64,000 bases of DNA from Paratractidigestivibacter faecalis (lineage in GTDB: Bacteria; Actinomycetota; Coriobacteriia; Coriobacteriales; Atopobiaceae): assembly GCF_003416765.1 (NCBI RefSeq), contig NZ_QSNG01000001.1, positions 1,514,742 through 1,578,741 of the forward strand, written 5' to 3'. Numbering within the stretch: position 1 is the stretch's first letter; each line of letters opens with the position of its first letter. A program made the position numbers and the translations under genes. Below the pieces are notes generated by a model. That model saw only the letters and a list, made by a program, of their open reading frames with translations, was not told where the DNA came from and did no database searches. Positions 43,549 through 53,875 of the stretch are shown one piece after another.

Positions 43549-45092
43549 GGGACTGCGGCAGCATTTTTGTACCAATCCTAGCCGACCTCGAGGGTGGGGA
43601 CGGGCACGCCCAGCCTCCTCCTGTGGTCGGCGAGCGTCTCGTAGAAGCTCCGGCCGCCCTCCCGGAACAGCCTGGGCCTGCCGCGCACGTACCACCCGAC
43701 GTAGGCCAGCAGCTCCGCCTCGAACGCCCCCGGCGACACCCCGGCCCACTCCCGGCCGTAGAAGAACTCCTGCTTGAGGGTGCCGAAGAAGCCCTCGGCC
43801 CTGGCGTTGTCCGGGCAGGTCCCCTTGCGCGACATGGACCTGGTCGCGCCGGCGCGCTCGCACTGGGCCCTCCACCTCCCGCCCCTGTAGCAGGCGCCGC
43901 CGTCGGTGTGCACCACGGGCGCCGAGCCCGCCGGCAGGCAGGACAGCGCCATGTCAAGCGACGAGGAGCACAGCTCCTGGTCCGGGCGCAGCGAGACCGC
44001 GACGCCGACCGGGCAGCCGTCCCAGCAGTCGATGACGGGGCTCAGGTAGGCCCTGAAGCCGTTGAGGGAGAACTCGGTCACGTCGGTGACCAGCAGCTCG
44101 CCGGGGGCGGAGGCCGAGAAGTCGTGGGCGAGCCTGAAGGGCTCGCCGGCCTCCCTGCGCGCCAGCGCCCGCTCCCTGGGCACGTTGGCCGGCCTGGCGC
44201 CGCCGACCTCGCCGGCGTAGGAGCTGTGGCGCGCGGGGCGCCGGCCGCGCCGGGCCCGCATCCCGCCCTCGCGCATGGCGGCCCGCACCCTGCGCTCCGG
44301 GGCGGCCGCGGGCGGCTCCCCGTCGGCGCCCGAGCGTATGCACGCGCAGACCTTGCGGTAGCCGCAGCGGCCGCCCAGGAACGCGAACGCCCTGGCCACG
44401 CGCCCGGCCAGCCCGTCAGCCGGCGCCGCCCGCGCCCTCGCCAGAGCGCGCCTCGCGTACTCGTAGGAGCTCTTCGATATCCCCAAGCAGGTCAGCACGC
44501 GGGCGAGGGGGAACCCGTAGTCCCCGCGCAACCTCTCGCCCAACTCGGCCTTCCGCCTGTTCGAGAGTCTCGCCGGGTCTCCTGCTTTTGGGTCGCTGAG
44601 CATCTCCCTGAGCACCGCGACCTCGACCCTCAGCCTCTCGAGCTCGTCCCCCTCGCCGCCCGTCGCCTTCTCCACGTCGACCGCCTCCGCCCCCATCGTA
44701 GCGCCCCCGGCGCGCAGGCGCTCCTTCCGGGCCCACTCGGAGACGACCCCGCCGTCCCTCAGGCCGAGCATCCTGGCTATCTGGCGCGTCGGCTTGCCGA
44801 GGCCCAGGAGCCTGAGCGCCTCCCCGCGCGTCTCCTCCGGGTAGCGCGCGTGCCTGCGGTGCCCGCAGGCGTGCGGCGGCCTGCGGGCCCTGACCTCGAG
44901 CCTGCCCTCGAGCGCGTCGCGCTGCCACTGGGCCAGCGAGCGGCGCGAGGGGAGCCCCCACAGCCTCTCGGCCTCGGTGGGGGTCAGCCCCTCCTCCCAC
45001 ATCCTCTCGACGTAGTGGGCCCTGTCCTCGTCGCTGTACACCGCGGCCTCCCTCCGGACCGGCGGACCGGTCCAAGTTCTTGCCGCAGTCCC
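43549..45092. mobile_element. IS3-family element in repeat copy B
   Basis: 1544 bp with terminal inverted repeats GGGACTGCGGCA (43549-43560) and TGCCGCAGTCCC (45081-45092), flanked by direct repeats TTCG (43545-43548 and 45093-45096). The target is the first unit of the dispersed 250-bp repeat: joining the flanks gives GCGCAGAAGTGGCCTTCGTG, matching the repeat pattern. Confidence 0.82.
43578..45041 (-). CDS. IS3-family transposase, single fused frame
   Basis: 487 residues from GTG 45041. N-terminal HTH (DEDRAHYVERMWEEGLTPTEAERL and a second HTH near 60-90), a leucine-zipper-like stretch DELERLRVEVAVLREML, a HTH_21 region, then the rve catalytic core with DDE: LLVTDVTEF, VVHTDGGACYRG and NARAEGFFGTLKQEFF. 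OrfA and OrfB are normally joined by a -1 frameshift; here they are continuous in one frame, which is less common in IS3. The protein looks intact and the element may be active. Confidence 0.88.
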   Translation of the reverse strand: MYSDEDRAHYVERMWEEGLTPTEAERLWGLPSRRSLAQWQRDALEGRLEVRARRPPHACGHRRHARYPEETRGEALRLLGLGKPTRQIARMLGLRDGGVVSEWARKERLRAGGATMGAEAVDVEKATGGEGDELERLRVEVAVLREMLSDPKAGDPARLSNRRKAELGERLRGDYGFPLARVLTCLGISKSSYEYARRALARARAAPADGLAGRVARAFAFLGGRCGYRKVCACIRSGADGEPPAAAPERRVRAAMREGGMRARRGRRPARHSSYAGEVGGARPANVPRERALARREAGEPFRLAHDFSASAPGELLVTDVTEFSLNGFRAYLSPVIDCWDGCPVGVAVSLRPDQELCSSSLDMALSCLPAGSAPVVHTDGGACYRGGRWRAQCERAGATRSMSRKGTCPDNARAEGFFGTLKQEFFYGREWAGVSPGAFEAELLAYVGWYVRGRPRLFREGGRSFYETLADHRRRLGVPVPTLEVG

Positions 45093-45345
45093 TTCGTGCG
45101 AGCGTTCCGAAGGTGCCTGCGCAGAAGTGACCTTCGTGTGAGTGCCTCTGGAAGGCTCCCGCCGGAGACCAGGCAGTTTTATGCAGGGCGCACACCGCAA
45201 TCCTGCGGATTCACGGCCAAAGTATTCACTAGATTTTTGATATCGCTGCCAAACCACGAAAACCCACTCGCACGAAGCGGACTTCTGCACAACGACCAGC
45301 AAATCACTCACACCAAGGTCAGTTCCGCACAACCGCAACCTCAAA
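45093..45345. repeat. Dispersed ~250-bp repeat, copy B (right part)
   Basis: Continuation of the copy that starts at 43529 and is interrupted by the IS. Long identical runs with copy A include GTGAGTGCCTCTGGAAGGCT, GGGCGCACACCGCAATCCTG and CTTCTGCACAACGACCAGC. Ends with inverted units CTCACACCAAGGTCAGTTC. Confidence 0.65.
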
Positions 45346-45394
45346 TTTGAGGCTTTCTGAAGTCTGAGACACGTAGATTCCGCCGACATGGCAA

Positions 45395-45468
45395 CGCCCC
45401 GGCGGGACCACTTCATAAGCAAGTTCTTTGCGAAGCGTAACTTGCGTTGAAGTGGTCCCGCCGGGGCG
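45395..45468. repeat. Nested hairpin family, copy 1
   Basis: Outer stem of 21 perfect pairs (45395-45415 with 45448-45468), inner stem GCAAGTT/AACTTGC, core GTTCTTTGCGAAGCGTAAC. Lies just after the ychF stop codon and may end that transcript. Related hairpins at 47910-47980 and 48053-48126 share the core but have unrelated outer stems. Confidence 0.75.
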
Positions 45469-45488
45469 AACCAGGTTGCGAAGCCTAT

Positions 45489-46565
45489 CTACACGTTGAA
45501 GCGGAAGTGCATGATGTCGCCGTCCTGGACGACGTACTCCTTGCCCTCCATGCGCAGCTTGCCGGCGTTCTTGCAACCAGCCTCGCCGCCCAGCTCGACG
45601 TAGTCCTCATAGCTTGCGACCTCGGCCTTGATGAAACCACGCTCGAAGTCGGAGTGGATGACGCCGGCCGCCTCGGGGGCCTTGGCGCCAATGCGGACGG
45701 TCCAGGCCTTGACCTCCATCTCACCCGCGGTGAAGTAGCTCTGCAGGCCAAGCAGGCGATAGGCGGCCTGAGCAAGCGTCTCAAGTCCGCTCTTCTCCAG
45801 GCCCAGGTCAGACAGGTACTCGGCGGCCTCATCAGCGTCGAGCTCGGAGAGCTCGGCCTCCACCTTGGCGCAGATGGGAATGGGCTTCACGCCGTCGATG
45901 GGGGCAAGCTCGTCGCCAAGCATGTCCTCGTCGACGTTGGCCACATAGAGGATGGGCTTCATCGTGAGCAGGAAGAGCCCCTTGGCCGCCAGGCGCTCGT
46001 CATCGGACATCTCCATGGTGGCAGCGCGCTTGCCGTCGTTCAGCCAGTCGACAAGGCGCTTGGCAACGCCTAGCTTGACCTGCAGCTCCTTGTCGCGCTT
46101 GGCATCCTTCTCAAGCTTGGGAAGCTGCTTCTCGAGCGTGCCCAGGTCGGCCAGGATGAGCTCGGTCATGATGGTGTCGGCGTCGCCAGCGGGGTCAACG
46201 AAGTCGCCCGTGCGACCGACCTCGCGCATGACGTTGGGGTCCTTGAAGTAGCGCACGACCTCGCAGATGGCGTCAGTCTCGCGGATGTTGGCCAGGAACT
46301 GGTTGCCCAGACCCTCGCCCTCGTTGGCACCCTTGACCAGGCCAGCGATGTCGACAAACTCAACCGTTGCAGGCACGATGCGGCCGGGGTTCACGATGTC
46401 GGCAAGCTTCTGCAGGCGCTCGTCCGGCACGTCCACGATGCCCACGTTGGGATCGATGGTCGCAAACGGGTAGTTGGCCGCAAGGCCGCCCTTCTTGGTC
46501 AGGGCCGTGAACAGGGTCGACTTGCCAACGTTGGGCAGGCCAACGATGCCGATGGAAAGAGACAC
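45489..46565 (-). CDS. ychF: YchF/OLA1-family GTPase-fold ATPase
   Basis: 358 residues. Binds ribosomes and hydrolyses ATP. P-loop [11 protein letters not shown] at 8-18, [34 protein letters not shown] (G3), coiled coil in the middle, C-terminal TGS domain with [20 protein letters not shown] and [11 protein letters not shown]. Complete and of usual length (about 363). Confidence 0.95.
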   Translation of the reverse strand: MSLSIGIVGLPNVGKSTLFTALTKKGGLAANYPFATIDPNVGIVDVPDERLQKLADIVNPGRIVPATVEFVDIAGLVKGANEGEGLGNQFLANIRETDAICEVVRYFKDPNVMREVGRTGDFVDPAGDADTIMTELILADLGTLEKQLPKLEKDAKRDKELQVKLGVAKRLVDWLNDGKRAATMEMSDDERLAAKGLFLLTMKPILYVANVDEDMLGDELAPIDGVKPIPICAKVEAELSELDADEAAEYLSDLGLEKSGLETLAQAAYRLLGLQSYFTAGEMEVKAWTVRIGAKAPEAAGVIHSDFERGFIKAEVASYEDYVELGGEAGCKNAGKLRMEGKEYVVQDGDIMHFRFNV

Positions 46566-46576
46566 GATCTTCTCCT

Positions 46577-47857
46577 CTACTTGTCAGTCTGGTCAGTGGC
46601 GGCCTCGATGGCGTCCGCCACGCGACCGAGCTGCTTCTTGCCTTGCTCGATGTACTTCTGCGCCTCCGCCTTGGCCTTGGCCTTCTGGGCGCGGATCCTC
46701 TCGGTGACCTCGTCCGGGACGATAAGCTCCTCGGTATCCATGCGCTCCATGGTGAGGGCACCCTCCTCGCAGACCTTGGCGCACGCGCCGCAGCTCACGC
46801 AGAAGGCGTTCTGGATGGTGACCATGCCGTTGGTGTCCAGGTCAAGGGCTCGCGTGGTGCAGACGCGGGCGCACTCGCCACAGGCCGTGCAGCGAGCGGA
46901 ATCAAACACGGGAGCCTGCAGGTCAACGTACTTGGCCAGGCCGGGATCGTGCTGCAGCGCGCCCATGACCAGCTTGCGGCTCTGCGTGAGCATGCGCTGG
47001 CGGTTGTTGGAGGTCTTGGCGCCGACGGCGGCCTCCAGCTGGCGCTGCATCTCGTCGATGCGCTTGGTGTGGTCGGAGATCTTCTTTGCAACCGCCTGGG
47101 CACCAGCGAGGGCCGGCGTGGTACGGCTGACCAGGCGCTCCGCGGAGTGGATGGCGCTGGAGACAAACTGGCTGCGCTTGTAGTCTCGCGTGAGCTCGTG
47201 CGTCATCTGGCGCTGATCAACCTCAAGGCCCACGGACGCCTTGGCCCACTCCTCGGCGGTACCGATGGCGTCCACGTACGTGGCCTCGCCCGTAGTGGTC
47301 TTGCAGCGGTCGCAGATGCCCACGGGCAGGTAGACGCTGATGTTGTCGTAGTCGGTGAGCAGCGAGAACCACAGGTCGCGGGAGAGGTCTCCCACGCAAG
47401 CGAGAACCACCTCGTTGCCCTTGGGGATGCGCTTGAGGGCGCGGGTGCAGGTGACGTAGCACTGCTCGTAGGCGCTGGCCACGCGGGCGATCTGGTCGTA
47501 GACCTGGCGCGGCATGTGCCTACGCGTGGAAAGGGTCTCCGTCGGGCAGACGGCCGAGCACAGGCCGCACTTGCGGCAGTCGTCGCCAATCAGGACGGAC
47601 TGCTTGTGCACCGTGATTGCCGCGGTGGGGCAGACGTCGACGCAGCGGGTACAGACCTCGGTGTTGTTGGAGGCGGTGCACAGGCAGCGGTTGGAGTTGG
47701 CGAAGGGCTTCTCCTTGTAGTCAGCAGGGTTGAAGACCTTACGCTGCTCGGGGTCAAGGGACTCGACCATGCCCTCGAAGGGGTTGGAAAGCGCCTGCCA
47801 GTCGCTCTGTATGTCAATGAGATCGTCGAGAAGATCGCGCTTCTGGGCCACGGGCAT
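46577..47857 (-). CDS. Polyferredoxin-like 4Fe-4S protein
   Basis: 426 residues, no membrane segment. Cys motifs: RCLCTASNNTEVCTRCVDVCP near 58-78, CRKCGLCSAVCP near 94, CYVTCTRAL near 133 and CDRCKTTTG near 183, then ARCTACGECARVC near 322 and FCVSCGACAKVC near 352. That gives three or four 4Fe-4S clusters plus a zinc or extra cluster site. The segment between (220-310) is a helical, basic stretch. C-terminus is a coiled coil of K, A and E. Coriobacteriia encode many such proteins for anaerobic electron transfer; partner unknown. Starts 12 bp upstream of ychF, so the two are probably cotranscribed. Confidence 0.8.
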   Translation of the reverse strand: MPVAQKRDLLDDLIDIQSDWQALSNPFEGMVESLDPEQRKVFNPADYKEKPFANSNRCLCTASNNTEVCTRCVDVCPTAAITVHKQSVLIGDDCRKCGLCSAVCPTETLSTRRHMPRQVYDQIARVASAYEQCYVTCTRALKRIPKGNEVVLACVGDLSRDLWFSLLTDYDNISVYLPVGICDRCKTTTGEATYVDAIGTAEEWAKASVGLEVDQRQMTHELTRDYKRSQFVSSAIHSAERLVSRTTPALAGAQAVAKKISDHTKRIDEMQRQLEAAVGAKTSNNRQRMLTQSRKLVMGALQHDPGLAKYVDLQAPVFDSARCTACGECARVCTTRALDLDTNGMVTIQNAFCVSCGACAKVCEEGALTMERMDTEELIVPDEVTERIRAQKAKAKAEAQKYIEQGKKQLGRVADAIEAATDQTDK

Positions 47858-47909
47858 TCCCTCTCTCTAAGCCAGTAGTCAGAACCTCTATTGTACGACC
47901 GCGTGGGTG

Positions 47910-47980
47910 GGGCGGGCCGTTTGTTTGTGCTCGGAGTTACGCTTCGCAAAGAACTCCCAGCACAAACAAACGGCCCGCCC
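47910..47980. repeat. Nested hairpin family, copy 2 (inverted)
   Basis: Outer stem of 22 perfect pairs (47910-47931 with 47959-47980), inner stem GGAGTT/AACTCC, core in reverse orientation. The inner stem has changed on both arms compared with copy 1 (GCAAGTT to GGAGTT), so pairing is conserved although sequence is not. Confidence 0.75.
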
Positions 47981-48052
47981 ACGCGGCCGGAGCAATTTAC
48001 CACCCAAAAATCCTAGGCACCCATAGCGACCTTCCAAGGTTGACGTAGCAGA

Positions 48053-48126
48053 GGGGCGGCCCGGGTTTCTTAAGCAAGTTCTTTGCGCCGCAGGCGCGTA
48101 ACTTGCGTAGAAACCCGGGCCGCCCC
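48053..48126. repeat. Nested hairpin family, copy 3
   Basis: Outer stem of 18 perfect pairs (48053-48070 with 48109-48126), inner stem GCAAGTT/AACTTGC, core GTTCTTTGCG...CGCGTAAC with a different apical loop. Lies 28 bp after the groEL stop and could terminate groESL. Confidence 0.75.
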
Positions 48127-48153
48127 GGTCATTCAGCTATGCCAGCCTTGGGC

Positions 48154-49806
<1,653 letters not shown>

Positions 49807-49814
49807 TCAGGTGT

Positions 49815-49833
49815 GCCCCGCCGCGGGCGGGGC
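49815..49833 (-). promoter_or_regulatory. Hairpin between groES and groEL
   Basis: GCCCCGCC/GGCGGGGC with a GCG loop. No T run, so probably mRNA processing or stability rather than termination. Confidence 0.5.
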
Positions 49834-49851
49834 GTCTTTGGTCAGCTGGTG

Positions 49852-50142
<291 letters not shown>

Positions 50143-50161
50143 GATTTCCTCCTTCTTGGGT

Positions 50162-50212
50162 GCGCCCCCACCGGGGCGCTCTGTCCAACGGTCTGAATAA
50201 TACCCAGACGGC
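50162..50212 (-). promoter_or_regulatory. groES upstream region, inverted repeats but no CIRCE
   Basis: A hairpin GCGCCCC/GGGGCGC at 50162-50179 in the leader, and CGGTCTG...CAGACGG (one mismatch) near 50190-50211 around an AT-rich centre that could be a -10. The CIRCE sequence TTAGCACTC-N9-GAGTGCTAA was looked for and is not present. Confidence 0.4.
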
Positions 50213-50585
50213 CGGACTTATACCACTGCGATAGAAAAAATCTCACAGGTGGCACTTAGGTTTTGTGAGGCGCAGGTGCTGAGGGGCTGGTGAGAAGCGC
50301 TTCTCGACAGTGTCGCGATGGCTCCCAGCACGATTTGGGTTCCAGGATTTGGGGCTGGAGGCATCAGCTGGCGACAAAAGCCCAGTTGGCAGCGATTTCC
50401 CATCGCGCCGCCACCGGAGCACGAACCCAAATCGGAAACGGATTTGGGTTCGACCTTTGGAGCGGCCGGTCGCCAGCTCAGCAAAAGGCCAGGTCATGAA
50501 AGGTCGTGACCTGGCCTCGTCGAGAAGCGCGAACCCAAAACGTGTTTTGGCCCGAATGCGGCCCCCCGCAGGGGCCAGAAAACCC
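50213..50585. other. Gene-free stretch with three palindromes
   Basis: CGAACCCAAATC/GATTTGGGTTCG at 50422-50452 (12 bp), AGGCCAGGTCA/TGACCTGGCCT at 50486-50517 (11 bp) and CCAAAACGTGTTTTGG at 50535-50550, plus a GC-rich hairpin GGCCCC/GGGGCC at 50562-50578 near the nadE stop that may be its terminator. GATTTGGGTT also occurs at 50331. Confidence 0.5.
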
Positions 50586-52514
50586 CTAGAGCTGGTCCAG
50601 CTCGGCCTGCCAGACGGTGGCGCAGGCGTCGGAGGGCATGCGCAGGTCCCCGCGCGGGCTCACCGCGGCAGAGCCCACCTTGGGGCCGTCGGGTAGGCAG
50701 CTGCGCTTGAACTGCTGGGCGAAGAAGCGCCGGTAGAACACCTTGAGCCAGGAGAGGATGGTCGTCTCGTCATACGTCTTGCCAAGGGCGCGGCAGGCCA
50801 GGCGGAAGACCTTGCGGGGAGAGGCGCCGTGGCGCAGGACCTCGTAGAGGAAGAAGTCGTGCAGCTCGTAGGGGCCGACGAGGTCCTCGGTCCTCTGGGA
50901 GATCTTACCGTCGCCGGTCGCGGGCAGAAGCTCCGGCGAGACGGGCGTGTCCAGCACGTCCAGCAGGACCTCGGTCTCCTCGGGGTTGTCGCAGGTGTCG
51001 GCCACGTAGCGCACCAGGTGGCGCACGAGGGTCTTGGGCACGGAGGCGTTGACGGCGTACATGCTCATGTGGTCGCCGTTGTAGGTGGCCCAGCCCAGCG
51101 CCAGCTCGGAGAGGTCGCCGGTGCCGATGACCATGCCGCCCTCCTGGTTGGCCACGTCCATGAGGATCTGCGTGCGCTCGCGCGCCTGGCAGTTCTCGTA
51201 GGTGACGTCGTGGACGGACTCGTCGTGCCCGATGTCGCTGAAGTGCTGGCGCACGGCGTCTCCGATGTTGACCTCGCGCAGATCGACGCCCAGGGCGTCG
51301 GAGAGCTTGGTGGCGTTGTCGTGCGTGCGGTCGGTGGTGCCAAAGCCCGGCATGGTCACGGCGATGATGCCGGTGCGGTCCAGGTCGAGCAGGTCAAAGG
51401 CGCGTACGGTCACCAGCAGCGCCAGCGTGGAGTCAAGGCCGCCGGAGATGCCGATGACGGCGTGGCTGGAGTGGGTGTGCGCCAGGCGCTTGGCCAGGCC
51501 GTGGGCCTGGATGTTGAAGACGTCCTCGCAGCGCTCCGCGCGGCGGGCCGGGTCTGCCGGCACAAACGGGTGCGCGTCTACGTAGCGCGTAAGGCGCGTC
51601 TCGCACTCGCCAAGCGAGAAGTGCGTGACGTGGTAGCCACGCTGGACGCCACTTGCGGCAACATCAAACGTTGACATGCGGCGGCGCTCGGCGGCCAGCT
51701 GGCGCACGTCCACCTCAGAGACGGCCAGTCCGTCGCCAAAGGGCTTGCCCTCCGCGAGCAGGCGGCCGTTCTCGCAGACGAGGTCGTGACCGGAGAAGAC
51801 CACGTCCTGCGTGGACTCGCCCGTGCCGGCGCTGGCGTAGACGTAGCCGCACAGCAGTCGTGCGCTCTGGCCGCGCACCAGGTCACGACGGTAGTCGGCC
51901 TTGCCGACCAGGGCGTTTGAGGCAGAGAGGTTGCAGACGAGGGTGGCGCCGGCCATGGCGTGGGCGACGGAAGGCGGGTTGGGAACCCAGAGGTCCTCGC
52001 AGAGCTCGGCGGCCACCACGAGCTCGGGCAGCTCGTCGCAGGCAAAGAGCTGGCTCGTGCCAAAGGGCACGTCAAGCTGGCCGGCCACGTCAATGGCGAC
52101 GACGTCTGTGGTGCCCGGCACAAAGTGACGGCCCTCATAGAACTCGTTGTAGGTGGGCAGGTGCCGCTTGGGCACGATGCCCAGGATGGTGCCACCGCAG
52201 ACCACGGCGCAGCAGTTGTAGAGCTTGGCGTTCACGCGGACGGGCAGGCCCACCAAAAGAAGCGCGTTGAGGTCCGCGGTGCGACGGGCAAAGTCCGCCA
52301 GACCCTTGTCCGCGGCGGAAAGAAGCGCGTCCTGCCAGAAGAGGTCCTCGCAGGTGTAGGCGGTGAGGCAGAGCTCGGGCAGCGTCACCACCATGGCGCC
52401 GTGCACCGTGCAGGCCGTCTGCGCCGCCCGAACGCACGCGTCCACGTTGAAGGCAACGTCAGCCACCCTGACCTCGGGCGTCACGGCCGCGACCTTCACA
52501 AACCCGTCCTGCAT
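50586..52514 (-). CDS. nadE: Glutamine-dependent NAD+ synthetase
   Basis: 642 residues. Makes NAD+ from deamido-NAD+, ATP and glutamine. N-terminal nitrilase-type glutaminase: Glu in [16 protein letters not shown] near 46, Lys in [15 protein letters not shown] near 116, Cys in [13 protein letters not shown] near 172. C-terminal synthetase: [16 protein letters not shown] near 348, [29 protein letters not shown] near 470. All catalytic residues present and length typical of the two-domain enzyme. Confidence 0.95.
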   Translation of the reverse strand: MQDGFVKVAAVTPEVRVADVAFNVDACVRAAQTACTVHGAMVVTLPELCLTAYTCEDLFWQDALLSAADKGLADFARRTADLNALLLVGLPVRVNAKLYNCCAVVCGGTILGIVPKRHLPTYNEFYEGRHFVPGTTDVVAIDVAGQLDVPFGTSQLFACDELPELVVAAELCEDLWVPNPPSVAHAMAGATLVCNLSASNALVGKADYRRDLVRGQSARLLCGYVYASAGTGESTQDVVFSGHDLVCENGRLLAEGKPFGDGLAVSEVDVRQLAAERRRMSTFDVAASGVQRGYHVTHFSLGECETRLTRYVDAHPFVPADPARRAERCEDVFNIQAHGLAKRLAHTHSSHAVIGISGGLDSTLALLVTVRAFDLLDLDRTGIIAVTMPGFGTTDRTHDNATKLSDALGVDLREVNIGDAVRQHFSDIGHDESVHDVTYENCQARERTQILMDVANQEGGMVIGTGDLSELALGWATYNGDHMSMYAVNASVPKTLVRHLVRYVADTCDNPEETEVLLDVLDTPVSPELLPATGDGKISQRTEDLVGPYELHDFFLYEVLRHGASPRKVFRLACRALGKTYDETTILSWLKVFYRRFFAQQFKRSCLPDGPKVGSAAVSPRGDLRMPSDACATVWQAELDQL

Positions 52515-52542
52515 GCTTCCTCCTCGGTAGTGGCGCCCGAAA

Positions 52543-52575
52543 AAGTTGACAAAGGGACAGTCCCTTTGTCAACTT
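52543..52575. repeat. REP palindrome at the RAYT 3' end
   Basis: Palindrome with core GTTGACAAAGGGACAGTCCC and its complement, arms extended by AA/TT. It contains the TGA of the transposase gene. The same palindrome is at 54830-54860 and 58088-58116. Confidence 0.85.
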
Positions 52576-53315
52576 TGCGATGCCTTGGCAATGGTGCCTC
52601 GGCCGATGCCGGTCAGTCGTTCGATTTGCCTGACAGACAAGCCGGCCTCCTTCAAGTCAAAGAGTAGCGCATTGCGGCGCTCTCGCCCCAGCGCCTTGAG
52701 GTCAATTGGGTCAAGTCCGCCCAGAACGGCACGCGCGATCTCTTGGGCCTCGGCATCCGACACACGCGTTCGCTGAGAAAAGCGATAGCTGCCGTCCTGC
52801 GCGCCCGCGCTGAAGGCGACAAACCCCTCTCGCCCACCGCACATGTCCAGCAAAAGGGACGTCTTGGCCACCTCGGGGCGCCCGACGTACTCGCGGTAGC
52901 TGCTCCACCGGTACTCCCAGGCAGCGCAGATGCCCGCCCTTGCGGGATTGTTGTGGATGTAGCGGGCCGCCTGGAGCAGGTAGGCATCGTCCTCGACTGG
53001 CTGGCTTTTAAAGCGCTGCTGGAAGACGTGGCCGATGTGTCCGCCCGTCGAGTTGAACCTCTGGGCATAGGATGTCATCAAAGACTGCATCATTTGGCTA
53101 AGGTTGCCATCGGGGTCCTCCACAAGGAGGTGCACGTGGTTGGTCATGAGGCAGAAGGCTATGACAGCAACGCCGTGCTTCTCGCATGCCTGGGACAGAA
53201 AGCCAAGAAACGCCTGGTAGTCGGCTGGCCCCTCGAACAGGTTCTGCCCGCCGCTCCCCTTTGCCACCACATGGTAGAAACCGGACTCGGCCTTGACGCG
53301 CGCACTTCTCGGCAT
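52569..53315 (-). CDS. REP-associated tyrosine transposase (Y1, IS200-like)
   Basis: 248 residues. HUH nuclease of the Y1_Tnp class that cuts single-stranded DNA at REP hairpins. Seen: FYHVVAKGSGGQNLF near 13-27, AFCLMTNHVHLLVE near 54-67 (His-x-His), a downstream YIHNNPARAGI near 119 (family Y-x-x-x-NP), and a C-terminal HTH (SVRQIERLTGIGRGTIAKA) seen in RAYT proteins. Flanked by matching REP palindromes on both sides, the upstream side being split by an IS3-family insertion. Confidence 0.9.
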   Translation of the reverse strand: MPRSARVKAESGFYHVVAKGSGGQNLFEGPADYQAFLGFLSQACEKHGVAVIAFCLMTNHVHLLVEDPDGNLSQMMQSLMTSYAQRFNSTGGHIGHVFQQRFKSQPVEDDAYLLQAARYIHNNPARAGICAAWEYRWSSYREYVGRPEVAKTSLLLDMCGGREGFVAFSAGAQDGSYRFSQRTRVSDAEAQEIARAVLGGLDPIDLKALGRERRNALLFDLKEAGLSVRQIERLTGIGRGTIAKASQS

Positions 53316-53345
53316 AGCAACGCCCCCTCACCCTAGACTGAACTG

Positions 53346-53377
53346 CCTCCCATTTCTTGGACACGAGAAATGGGAGG
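53346..53377 (+). promoter_or_regulatory. IS left-end hairpin that hides the orfA ribosome site
   Basis: CCTCCCATTTCT and AGAAATGGGAGG pair perfectly (12 bp). The right arm contains GGGAGG, the Shine-Dalgarno sequence of orfA (ATG 53384). RNA that enters from outside would fold and block translation; RNA started inside the element would lack the left arm. Confidence 0.65.
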
Positions 53378-53383
53378 CTTTTT

Positions 53384-53875
53384 ATGCGTGTCGACTTGAG
53401 GGTGAAGCACGACATCGAGGCCAGGAAGGCGGCGATCGGGCTCTTCGAGCGAGGCAACGGCTACAAGTCTGCGGCGAAGGCGCTGTCGGTCCCGCGCGGA
53501 ACCGTGAGACAATGGCTCTGCGTATACCGGTCGTTCGGAAGCGGGGTGCTGCTATCCATGGACGGCAAGCAGGCCAGGTACACATACGAGCAGAAGGTCG
53601 CCGCAGCCTCCGCCGTGGTCGACGGCGGCATGACGAAGGCCGAGGCGATGGCGGCGTTCGGCATAATGTCGATGTCGCCGCTCAAGAAGTGGTGCGCGCT
53701 ATACCGCCGGGGCGGCGCGGAGGCCCTGCGCCCGAGGCCCAAGGGCCGGCCGAGCGGTTCCAAGGCGAGGCCGCGGACCCGCGAGGAGGAGCTCGAGGAG
53801 CGCTGCCGAAGGCTCGAGACCGAGGTGGCCTACCTAAAAAAATTGCGTGCCCTGGTCGAGAGGGACGGGCTCTGA
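53384..53875 (+). CDS. IS3-family OrfA
   Basis: 163 residues from ATG 53384. Two HTH parts (GYKSAAKALSVPRGTVRQWL, and MTKAEAMAAFGIMSMSPLKKW), and a C-terminal leucine-zipper-like EEELEERCRRLETEVAYLKKL. The seven A at 53836-53842 are the likely -1 slippage site joining it to OrfB. Confidence 0.88.
   Translation: MRVDLRVKHDIEARKAAIGLFERGNGYKSAAKALSVPRGTVRQWLCVYRSFGSGVLLSMDGKQARYTYEQKVAAASAVVDGGMTKAEAMAAFGIMSMSPLKKWCALYRRGGAEALRPRPKGRPSGSKARPRTREEELEERCRRLETEVAYLKKLRALVERDGL

Noticed and set aside
50143-50230. CIRCE element before groES
   Set aside because: No TTAGCACTC/GAGTGCTAA pair is present.
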